From: Mikania micrantha
Taxonomy: Eukaryota; Streptophyta; Magnoliopsida; Asterales; Asteraceae
NCBI GenBank assembly: GCA_009363875.1
Contig: CM018680.1
Location: forward strand, 14,455,608 to 14,519,607
DNA: 64,000 bases
Direction: 5' to 3'
This document shows, piece by piece, positions 50,201-59,100 of this stretch; within the stretch, counting starts at the first letter, position 1; each line of letters begins with the position of its first letter. A model generated the notes under the pieces. It was given only the letters and a program-made list of their open reading frames with translations. It searched no databases and was not told the origin of the DNA. Position numbers and translations under genes: made by a program.

Positions 50201-50703
50201 AAGATTCTGGAATGTCAGCCTGGTTCTCTCGACAAATTCAGTATGAGTACAGGAAGAAATGGGTGAACTTCCAACCACAACAGCCTGAAAGGTACTATCT
50301 GCCTGAAATTGATGGTCAGTCAAGGAAGCACAAAGTTCTCCTGAAGTGGCTACCTCCTAGAGTTTTGAAGAAGATTTCGTTAAGGAAAATGCGACAAGAC
50401 TTTATGGATGGCTTCCGATGGTGGAATTATGATGGACAGACTGGAGAGGCAGTGATTGTTTTGTGTAAAGAGAAGAAGTGGGAAACTGTACGGATTTTTG
50501 AGCCAATGTGGTTGACTAACTTGTCCCACAAAGATGTCCTAGCACTTTATCGTCATCAGATTTTCTTTGATGTACAGGACATGGTACAGGCTCTACAGTT
50601 CATGAGGGTGATCCATTTCTGCAGTATATTCAAGATTCATGCTGGAGCAGACTGGAAAGCCGTTTCTAAAAAGTATTTCAAGAAAGACACTTCAAAGGAG
50701 TGA
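47203..50703 (+). CDS. Element C extra ORF, fully open (1,166 aa), function unknown
   Basis: The start is the conserved MAGYKSV at 47203; an upstream in-frame Met (47179) lies in the pyrimidine tract of the putative acceptor and is unlikely. The N-terminal domain (about residues 1-250) has the HQQDFWASADIDCE and VRRVCGFQD-like region and resembles the N-terminal part of env-like ORFs of plant retroelements (tentative). Then come an acidic Ser/Gly/Asp-rich stretch, a basic cluster KRKRKR, a coiled coil of about 100 residues, an acidic Glu/Asp tract, and a basic C-terminal domain (VYRTKGYKAGGQILSWAYF). No signal peptide or membrane span is apparent. It stops 20 bp before the 3' LTR. It is the longest open frame in the window although gag and pol of the same element are broken. 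Confidence 0.88.
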   Translation: MAGYKSVTKNNICAHLDLTTPNAKHYTEIITFLRRSRIFTAISTLHMPYHSHQQDFWASADIDCEVEPPVIRGKVLGNDVVISVEHIRRVCGFQDSPYQSYLLDRYLFCGCFMSCKYEGDLGAEILKKAYMSPQFKYPAHVLIHYLGSRRGGFDDMRETIQCAFVALVLNLPFNFFEMIFTHMKENVAFKGDKKFLMYPRFLQQLIDAQLPDLPKINADIIKLEHMNDLTLNRVMSYIGKEKKPAVRSLFGHLSRPDYIVPVGRRWRHNDSDSDMEDIVVPDDGGEDDAGAGGSGAGVSGAGESSVAMSTAAVSSVMVSAGMGDLTTIADISLVEAVGVTAGAGVSTSVADDEDVDVDSLLELDFMTTTTSTVTTPFDTTGTTSAADRDESEDSSDDEGEVGADEADSSDSEDTPDDEFESIWVSGRLVKRKRKRSEAEMEEITDPSFIPEFDISSPPRSSVPATAAVYVAAVQTSSSPADRRKRSRFLFQRRSEMAIVATTTVTSVAAVSVSSLTRSRAIPIRTTVAPLTTSIAQAPIFTVASAGPSVSRADTFIPTVSVVDQLSTLNSMVLRLMERNMEQERKSREQDLVIAQLTQRITDQDALLLKAADQRADLKARSAQQEEQLLNYIDEHHQLALTVTNFSDRILSLETENARLADQLDSLKDSTPRIEGTVAHSDDSNSDKEKEEEEKEEEEESDEEKVDYEDTDKDESDRDDQDGSGSGSSISSSLDDDEDDDQDPPPPEIRSKSMHDKKKAPPPSPPKQTEEPAATEEVQAVPLRRQLDETLTMILDAQGIIQHSVSYDKEEGEIIHCLSKVQIAELFRLNPDEVITDDTSVPVDDEPTPEIFDDVDEVILEDITDEEYPKYTSAEDELPTFTDQFDQATEDLLIRYLEEQVEVSKAEADDQKRRKEEWMAYWEVLKKESAVKMPATHKKVYRTKGYKAGGQILSWAYFHDLGCYAVKREKGIDYFKHPHDFKTLPGFEVNQLARLKMLYSKDSGMSAWFSRQIQYEYRKKWVNFQPQQPERYYLPEIDGQSRKHKVLLKWLPPRVLKKISLRKMRQDFMDGFRWWNYDGQTGEAVIVLCKEKKWETVRIFEPMWLTNLSHKDVLALYRHQIFFDVQDMVQALQFMRVIHFCSIFKIHAGADWKAVSKKYFKKDTSKE

Positions 50704-50710
50704 ACTAGGT

Positions 50711-50723
50711 CCAAGGGAGAGTT
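50711..50723 (+). promoter_or_regulatory. Polypurine tract of C
   Basis: CCAAGGGAGAGTT lies directly before the 3' LTR. Confidence 0.82.
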
Positions 50724-51377
50724 TGTAGATACATTATATGTCCATAGTTCAATTTTGTTTTAATCATCATGTAAAGATTCAAGTTATATTAATGGAAGTT
50801 GTCTTTATATATTGTTCCTAATGTTTAAGTTTGATTATATGAGTGTTTGATTTGGTTTATTAATATTTGATTATGAGTGTTACACATTCGGGCGAATGAC
50901 TCTAACGAATGAAGTCATTCGCCGAATGAACAATAGAGAATGACTATATTCAGCGAATGAGCCATTCGCCGAATGACTCATTCGACGAATGACTCATTCG
51001 ACTGACTTGTCTATTCAACATAGTCATTCGTCGAATGAGCTGCTTCGGCCACTCATTCGGCCGAATGACTACAGTCTATAAATACAAGTTTAAATCATTT
51101 CAAACCTAACTTCTTAGAGCCCTCCTTCCCTCCTTCTTCTCAGAGCACCTAGTGTAAAAACCCTAGAAGATTTGAGTGGCCTTTGATCATCCAAGTTCGA
51201 TTCTCAACCCGTGGTGTTCGATTCTCATTCACACGTCATTCCTACGCACTCAAATCACCACGGTTGCTGTTGGTTTCGTTTGGAAAACCCTGGAATAGGA
51301 TTCCGCACTATTCCAGAGGCTGTCGAGTAGATAATCGTGAGAATCGGATTGTTTTCGAGCTCCTAATTGGTCCTACA
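50724..51377 (+). repeat. Element C 3' LTR (654 bp)
   Basis: It is homologous to 20789-21418. The 24 extra bases are explained by a 16-bp duplication inside the CGAATG array (about 50990-51005) and an 8-bp duplication in a CCCTCCTT stretch (about 51120-51135). Confidence 0.93.
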
Positions 51378-52659
51378 AAACAGACACAGCTTGAGAGCTG
51401 AAGTTACACATCCAAAACAAACAACAAATTTTGCATGGTATCTGTCTAGTGTAATTCACTAGAGCATGTGTCCACACAACATACACATCAAGAATTCGTT
51501 GAGGAATTCTCAAGTAAGACCCTTTTTCAAGAGTCATATACCATTAGTTGACGCGGGTCAACCGATGGTAACGTAGATGGTATCATAGGTCTAACCAACC
51601 TCTAGGGCCGAGGCTGGTACGTTACACGCATACATACAAGAGACAATTACTCGGATGAGTTCCATGGGAACTGATCAACAAGAGCATACAATTAGGTTTG
51701 GTAAATGATCACATGGGTGATATTACAGATAGACCACACTAATTAACTAACCCAACAACTATTCCAAGTTTTCAATACAAACAAGTTTTCAAAGTTGGGT
51801 CTTGAACGATTTTCAAATGAGTACACATTAAACAATGCTAAATTACAAGAAAGTAATGTAAACTTTGTGATTTACAAATAAAAAAAAATAAAACAAGTTT
51901 CCTATATCAGGAGACAAAGCATCCACTTCTTTCTCAAGACATTTCTTTTTCCAAAAACATATGTCGTGTCGTGTCGTGTCGAATAGAAGTATAGAAGTGA
52001 CGAGATCTGATTTCCATTAAGGACATCCTCGTGGATCACCGAAGGGGTGGTGGGCTGGCGGTTGAGCCTTGGCTCTACGTATGCCCTATATATAAAATAC
52101 CTTCGATGATTTGGGATGGTGTCAGTAATGAGGTTCAACTTTAATCACTTGTGTAATTCATTCATGTTTTCAACACCATTCACACACCATTTTCAAAACC
52201 GTTGTGAATGAAAAGATTTTTCATCAAAGCTTTTACAAAACCTAATATTTTTAAAACTTGCGTGAACTCACCAACCTAGTGTTGATAGATTTTACATGTT
52301 CTCAAGTGAAGAACAAGTGAAAGCAAGATGACTTTTAGAGAGATAAATATAGGATCCCTTAGACGAACCTACAACTCCTGCATGAAATCTTACAAGGCCA
52401 CATAGGCTACAAGATTCAATACTTGCACCTTTACAAGATATTTTGTGAGACAACTGGGATCACGTCCCAGGTGTCCAAGTCAAGTTGTAATAAAATTAAA
52501 TTATAAAACAGTTGTAATTTAATTTAATTTTATCAATGTATTTTAGCATTCTCATATTATCATGTGCTGTGTAAACAATCTAATCACTGATTCAACCACG
52601 CCTCAGGACTATTACGCCTGGCGGGTTTTCGATTCAGCCCATTGGCTCGAGGTGTGATA
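51378..52659 (+). repeat. Solo LTR E, segment 3 (3' part)
   Basis: No gene. It contains a short GTGTC repeat (51965-51980), the CTCACCAACC...GTTGA motif near 52266, and ends GGCTCGAGGTGTGATA before the GTTTG duplication. Confidence 0.65.
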
Positions 52660-52664
52660 GTTTG

Positions 52665-54148
52665 TATCTTCACTAGTTTTTGCTAAAGGTGTTGCAATAT
52701 ATTCTTCATCAATTTATTATTTTTATATTTTCATGTGGCAGATGAATACTTATCAATTCTTATTTAGTAGTTATTTTAATATAGGTTTTAGTAATACTTG
52801 TATTAACATTTATTTTCACATTACTTGGATAATTAATATTACTTTCTATAAATATATTGGAAACCAAGTAAAGAAAGTAATATTTTCTTCGTGTTTTAAC
52901 ATTTCTAATTGCCAATCTATTCTATGAATAAATGTACATTTTCATTAAATTTTTATAATACCATTTTAAATTTTCTTCATTATAGTCATTTAACATTTCT
53001 TCTTTCAGATAGTCTGTCATAATTTTAAATTTATTATTTATTTTAACAAGTAAAATTAGAAATTTCTTTAGAAACTATATTTCTAAGCTTCCATTGTTCT
53101 AATTCTTCTAGTAGATATCATTAATAATTTGTCATATATATTAATAATCTTGTTTATTTTCTTGCATAATAAGATCATAATCAAAGTGTATATTAACCTT
53201 TTCTACTTCTATTTGTAGATTAAAGCAGTTCTTTCATATAGATATTCTCCAATTTCTTTTTATTTCAGTTTTAGTATCACTCATTATAATTCTTCATAAT
53301 TTGTCATATCAGATTTAGTTGGTATGTATGTATTTTTATCATTAAAATTTTCTCTCATATAAAGGTTTATGTATAGAATTAGTAAAATCTATTCATGATA
53401 TCTTCATGCACTGTGTTCTTCTAAACATATTTTCTTTTACAAAATTTGTACTAAGTTTTCAATAATATTTTATGTTTGATTATCTATTTTTATATTTTTT
53501 TGGAGTATTTATTTCTTGTAAATTCTATGATAATGATTGAGTAATTTTATCCATTTTAATCTTTTTGGTGTTCGTATTTTAGCATGCATAGTATTTGCTT
53601 TAAATAATATAGTTTCATTTCTAGGAGATGTTAATTTAGTTTTAGGTTCTATAGTTTATAATAAACTCTATATATTACTACTGTAACATTAGTTTTTTCT
53701 TTAAATTCTAAATTTCTCATTTTAATAGTTAAAGTTAAAGTATCTAAAATATTTTAATCAAATAATCATATTGAAAAATTAGGATAACATTTAAAATATG
53801 ATGGGCCATTTACTATATTTGATTCAGCCATAGCTAAAAGTGAATTATTAAAATTTGTGTGTCTAGCATCTCTTAAAATAAGTAATAATGGAGCATCTAT
53901 ACCTAATCTGAACATAGGTTTTATCGCTACTTGAACTAATCCTATATATATGTTGGTCCTTGTTGTTGAGATTTCGCATAATTCGGCAATATTGCGTTAT
54001 GTCTTCTCGAATATGTTCCTTCTTGTAATATCTTCACATATGTACACTCATTCACATGTATATATACATATTCAATCATGATTATAATAACGTAGTAATT
54101 AATGCTAGAATTTATGAAATTACCTGACAGAAATTCACAGAATGTCAT
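52665..54148 (-). pseudogene. Endogenous pararetrovirus remnant, movement-protein region
   Basis: On the minus strand, 54148-53942 gives a frame ending in a TYSRR and GPTYI stretch. The next frame (about 53950-53760) carries the conserved core of caulimovirid movement proteins, with GLVQVAIKP and LRDARH. A small frame change in an AT-repeat near 53945-53955 and many later stops break it. Movement proteins widen plasmodesmata for cell-to-cell spread. No product is expected here. From about 53500 down to 52665 the homology fades, but base composition is the same, and the sequence is cut by the E target duplication. Confidence 0.75.
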
Positions 54149-54266
54149 AAGTCGGGCTATCCATAGGCGGAAATCTAAACCCTAGGCCATAAGAGAGCAA
54201 AACTCCAAAGACGAACTTGAAGCAGAATTGAGGGCGACACTCGAAGAAGAATCAAGAAGATAGAAG
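54149..54266. other. Short unassigned sequence before the MITE
   Basis: A stretch here (about 54208-54264, GACGAACTTGAAGCAGAATT and on) recurs at about 54873-54926 on the other side of the MITE. Confidence 0.4.
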
Positions 54267-54864
54267 CATGGTTGTAAAAATCGGGATTAATCGCTGATCG
54301 GACAATTATCTGCTAATTTTTGTCAAATCGGCCAATAAATCGTTAGTCATTCAACGGCGGTCAAAATTGGACCTAATCGGTCAAAAAACGATTGATTTCC
54401 GACGATTACGAGAACAAAATGGGAAACAAACCTTCGGTCTACGTTTTGAACAATGATTCCGAGATGGATTGACAAGAATGATGTGAATGAACCAATTCCA
54501 TACCTCGCCCAAACCCTAATTCTGACAACGGGTGAATTAAACGATCGACGTGGATTGACCGTAGGGCGTAGACGTAGCTAGGCGACCCGGACATATGGCT
54601 CATCAATGGGCTTTGTGTCAATCTGTTGGATATTAGATGAGATGGGCTAAGTTCTTTTAAAAAATGAAATAAATAACCTAATGTGAATTAATATGATAAA
54701 ATCTTAGATTATTTGTAAAACTATGCATAAAGTTTTGTATATATGTGTGTGTGTGTATATAGATATAAAAATTTTAAAATTTATATATAAAATCCCAATC
54801 TGATTAATCCCGATTAATCGCTAGTTAGTACATCACCGACCGGCTAGCGATTTCTACAACCATG
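54267..54864. mobile_element. hAT-type MITE 1
   Basis: The ends are inverted repeats (CATGGTTGTAAAAATCG at the left, CGATTTCTACAACCATG at the right). They are flanked by GATAGAAG (54259-54266) and GACAGAAG (54865-54872), an 8-bp target duplication with one change, typical of hAT. It carries many GATTAATCG motifs and no transposase. Confidence 0.8.
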
Positions 54865-54872
54865 GACAGAAG

Positions 54873-55742
54873 GATGAACTTGAAGCAGAATAGAGGACGA
54901 CACTTGAAGAAGAATCCAAAAGATAGAAGAATGGGATGACAATGGGTAAGCAGGTGGAAAACGATATGCAAATTGTGCAAAAACGGGTCAAGTAACTCCA
55001 TTACTATTCCCGAGATGAACTTTGTATGTATATAAATATTTAATAAAAAGACCCTCAACATTTATAAACAAATAAATATAAAATAAGCAAATAATATTCA
55101 TGATTATTAAATTAAACATAACTAGTATACAGGACCCGCGCGTTGCGGCGGGGTCTGATATACTAACGTAAAAAAAAACAACAGAACATGATGTTAAAAT
55201 CGTGTACAATAAAATGCACGAAAATACCTATACAACATCTATAACGTAAGCTTTGAAACTAAGGGTTGAAGATTAACACTTATTTAATAGTAAAGAATGT
55301 GATTACAAAAGACTTAAAAAAAGGCCCTGTGTAAATGTAGAATTTATAAATGATATAAATATTATAAAATTATTAAATGTAAATCGTTTGTGAACTAATT
55401 ACGATCAAAATGATATAAGCGATACAAATATTCGATAACGTACGGATGCGTTATAGGCATGTAAACAACGCGCAAAATTTCTGTGACCGTTTGGGTTAGA
55501 AATTTATATAAACGTTCATGAGGCCATTGCGATCAAATTAATATAATTATGACATTTATCAGATAACCTAATGACGCGTTAAAATCATGTGAACATTAAA
55601 AATATGTGAGTAAAGTGAGAGGGGGCTTTAAAAATAAGAGTTCAAAGTTCAGGGTTATAAATGAAAATTTCAAATTAATTGAAAAGTATTGAAATCTATC
55701 TTTTGATCTTTAGATGCGGTAGTGAATAGTGATTATGTGAGG
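54873..55742. other. AT-rich intergenic DNA with a Helitron-like 3' end
   Basis: At 55122 the minus strand ends in CTAG followed by T. Six bases before CTAG there is a GC-rich hairpin (ACCCCGCCGCAACGCGCGGGT), the layout of a Helitron 3' terminus. The other end is not identified, so the extent is unknown. No gene is seen. Confidence 0.4.
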
Positions 55743-55880
55743 GTTTGTATCCTATGAAAACCCGGTATAAGAGAGAAAACCCTTAAACCCTATCTGGTTT
55801 ATTTTCAAGATTCCAAATCAACGACCCAGATAGGGTTTAAGGGTTTTCTCTCTAAGATCGGGTTTTCACATGATACAAAC
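55743..55880. repeat. Foldback element, 55-bp arms
   Basis: Left arm 55743-55797 and right arm 55826-55880 pair at 50 of 55 positions, including a perfect 28-bp core (GAGAAAACCCTTAAACCC and flanks), around a 28-bp loop. Lies about 310 bp before the P4H start codon. A TA/TG microsatellite follows (55892-55920). Confidence 0.88.
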
Positions 55881-56188
55881 TCTCTCTCTCACTATATATA
55901 TATATGTATGTGTGTGTGTGAAATGTTGGGGCCCACCGTTTGTATGATGTGTGTTCATGTGTGTGTAAAAGTGAAATTTCCATTTTGTCCTCAAAGTGAA
56001 TAGTAATTATGTGTGTGAGGGAATCTTTACAAATTAATATATATATTAATAAAACAAAATAAAAAAATTAAGGGCATCAAGTATAAACCAGCTAATGCTA
56101 ATCTAAGTTTTCTCCCGAAGTCCTTGAAACAAAACACAAATTCAACTCAAGAACATCGGAACTAGGGTTTTTCTAAACATTTGTCGCA
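55881..56188 (+). promoter_or_regulatory. Upstream region and presumed 5' UTR of the P4H gene
   Basis: It holds a TATATATATATA-TGTGTGTG microsatellite, an AT-rich tract (56037-56080), and a pyrimidine/A-rich leader containing CTAGGGTTTTTC just before the ATG at 56189. No single TATA box can be chosen. Confidence 0.4.
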
Positions 56189-59100
56189 ATGCGGAAGGGG
56201 AGAAATGTATTTGGTCGGCGTCACCAAGGGAAGAGATCGTCTACGGTGGCCTTGGTTCTTTCAATGCTTCTTATGCTCACAATAGTTCTACTTGTACTTC
56301 TTGCTTTAGGGATCTTTTCACTTCCGATCGGATCAGACGACGATTCTTCTTCCTACCTTCGTGATCGGATCACCTTCAAGCGGCAACGATTGCTCGTGTA
56401 ACCAACTTTTCCTATAACTTTCGTGTGTATTTGTATCTGAGATGTGGATGAAGGTCGATTTAGGACATCTTGACACCTGAATTTAACCTTGGCATTGGCA
56501 TAGATTGAGGTTTTTTGTTTTCCTGTCACAAAGACAATCGTTGTTTAATCAGTGGTTAGTTTGATCCAAGCGTTAGATAATTACAACTTTATATACTACG
56601 AGATATATGCTAAGAGGCTAATTCTTGATCATATATGCGTTACAATGATAATTATGTTTATCTGATAGCCTCTCATTTTGTTCTGTGAATACCTTAAACA
56701 ACTGTGATTGCTTCAAGATTGTAGTGTTATGCCATTTAGCTAAACTTGATTAGTCTCAAATGCAGTGGTGACATTGATGGTGATGGGATTGGAAACAAAA
56801 GAGATCAGTGGACTGAGATTCTCTCTTGGGAGCCCAGAGCTTTTGTTTATCATAATTTTTTGGTGAGTAGCCCTTTCGTGTGTATATGTTTTTTTTTTTT
56901 TTTTTTTTACTGGATAGTTTTATGGCTTTTAAGCATGTATATTATATCTAATCATCTTAGCTCTTTATCTCTATGTATTTGTATTTTGCTTGTTTATGCA
57001 TGCTTGAGTTTGTCTTTTTGTACTTGAGTCTATGATCTTCTGGAAGCAACCTTTCTTTCCCGAGGGATAGAGGTTAAGGTTGGCTTACATCCCACCCACC
57101 CAACCCAGATCCTACAAAAAGTCATGTTATGAGTGAGATTTATGGGTATTGTATATTATATCTAAACATGTCCTTGTGTGCTAGTTGAGATTGATACCGT
57201 ACGTTGTGATTATTTAAGCTTATATCTATATTAATTATAAAAACCATTTGAACAAGTATTTTTATTACATTTTGTTCTCCCTTCTCCCATTTATTCTAAG
57301 TAGCAGTGTTCTAAAAATCGGGATTAATCGCTAGTCGGTTAAAAAATCGCTAGCCGGATTAATCGGTCCAAGGGCAAAAAATCGGTCTTGCCCTGGCAAA
57401 AAATCGGTCAACAGGCCAATAATTTTATGTATAAGACAAAATTTTCGGTCTAGGCCCAAAGAAATTGTGGTTTTCCTTCTTCCCGGTCTCGGTCGACTCC
57501 CAAAATCACGATCGATTGGTCAAAAAGCAGCTGCGCACGATCGGTCTCAGTCGACTATCAAGGATGCTTATGTTAATGTTTGAATTTTTAAGTACTTTGT
57601 TTATTATCTTTAAGTTTATTAGAAATATATTTGAATTTTTAAGTATTATATTAATATTGATGTGTGTATTTGTATGTATATATATAAAATTTTGAAAAAT
57701 TCTATATAAAAATTCCAATCCAGTTAATCCCGATTAATCCATAGTCCCTACTTCGCTGACCGACTAGCGACTAACGATTTTTTCAACCATGCTTAGTAGT
57801 GGTTGGAAGTAGAAACATTATACTTAACTTTCGCTCCTTGTTGTAAAACAGTCCAAGGAAGAGTGTGATTACTTAATAAATCTTGCCAAGCCTCATATGG
57901 CAAAGTCAACAGTTGTTGATAGCAAGACTGGCCAGAGCAAAGACAGCAGGTTTGTGTTCTTAGTTTGCTTGTCTTTACTTCCAATACAATTGGGGTTGAT
58001 GTGTACACCATTAAACTTATTTCGCCCATTGACTGATCATCATGGCACAAAATCAGCTGTTTATGACACATATCACCTCCCATTAGAATTAGATTATTTT
58101 AATTTGGTTGGGGGAATCCTGCATGTATGTTAATAACGAGTTCATATACATTTTTTAGAGTGCGTACAAGCTCAGGAACATTTTTGAGGAGAGGGAGGGA
58201 TAAAATCATACGAAATATAGAGAAAAGAATTGCAGATTTCACATTCATCCCTATAGGTACGTTTTATGAATATCACATGGTTTTATATGCTAATTTAAAA
58301 TATCTTCAATGCATGAACAACATCAGACATGCTAGCTATATTTAGTTTTTATGCCTGTTTGCATTCTTCTAAACTTTTTGTCTTCTATTTTCTGGATATC
58401 AAGAGTTCGACAATGCAATAGGCAATATCTGGTTTCTTGAAGTTTAAAAGATGTTGCTTTTGGGAACATAAGTGGATTATACCGACTAATGTATTCTTAA
58501 ATTAACAGAGCATGGAGAAGGACTACAAATTCTCCATTATGAAGAAGGTCAAAAGTATGAGCCTCATTTTGATTACTTTCTTGATGAGTTCAACACTAAA
58601 AATGGAGGTCAACGAATAGCTACGGTTCTTATGTATTTGTGAGTATCATGCATTCAGATTACTTTTGCCTTTTTAGATGCATCTGTAGTAGATGTGACAA
58701 AGTGGGCAGATTAGGTAATGGGCTGGAACAGTAATTTCTTGAAATGGCAGCGAGATGTGCTCATAGATACTAGATTATTATAGTTATTATCTATTTTTTT
58801 TTTTATTAAAGTGATATAGGAGGTTGTATGTATTAAATTTCACTTTGGGTGACTTTCAACCCATTTTACATGTTTGACTCATTTGGCCCCCTTTTTAGTT
58901 TAATTAATTTTATTTTATCTATGTGGCCCATTTTTTAAGCTAAAAGTTTAACTTTTGTACATGGGCCCTCATTTTAGCTAAAGTTATAATCTTTCATTGC
59001 AGGTCTGATGTGGAGGAAGGGGGAGAGACGACTTTCCCTGCCGCACCGGGAAATTTTAGTGTCAAGTTGGAGCGGGATAATTCATCACAGTGTGCTAAAA

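Larger units (their letters stand above)
20789..51377 (+). mobile_element. Element C, Ty1/copia (SIRE-like), interrupted by F and D
   Basis: It has LTRs at 20789-21418 and 50724-51377, a primer site, a long gag, copia-order pol (protease, integrase, RT, RNase H) and a very large extra ORF before the 3' LTR. Solo LTR F split gag at 24753, and element D split pol at 29556. Long gag, two zinc knuckles and an additional 3' ORF point to the SIRE/Maximus lineage (inference). The LTRs differ at well over ten sites in 630 bp, so C is older than D. The target duplication GAACA/AAACA has one mismatch. Confidence 0.88.
1186..52659 (+). mobile_element. Outer solo LTR E (Ty3/gypsy-like), split by nested insertions
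   Basis: The left end TGTGACAAACGG at 1186 is preceded by GTTTG (1181-1185). The right end GGTGTGATA at 52659 is followed by GTTTG (52660-52664), a perfect 5-bp target duplication. E's own sequence is 1186-1866, 19754-20788 and 51378-52659, about 2,990 bp in total, with no gag or pol. That fits one long solo LTR, left by recombination between LTRs. The plus orientation is inferred from the CTCACCAACC...GTTGA...CTCA signature at about 52266-52305, which element B and solo LTR F carry at a similar distance from their 3' ends. Elements A and C have inserted into E. Confidence 0.75.

Noticed and set aside
47203..50703. A host gene captured by the retrotransposon
   Set aside because: The same ORF at the same place in both C and D, flush with the polypurine tract, shows it is a stable part of the element; no introns or host homology were recognised.
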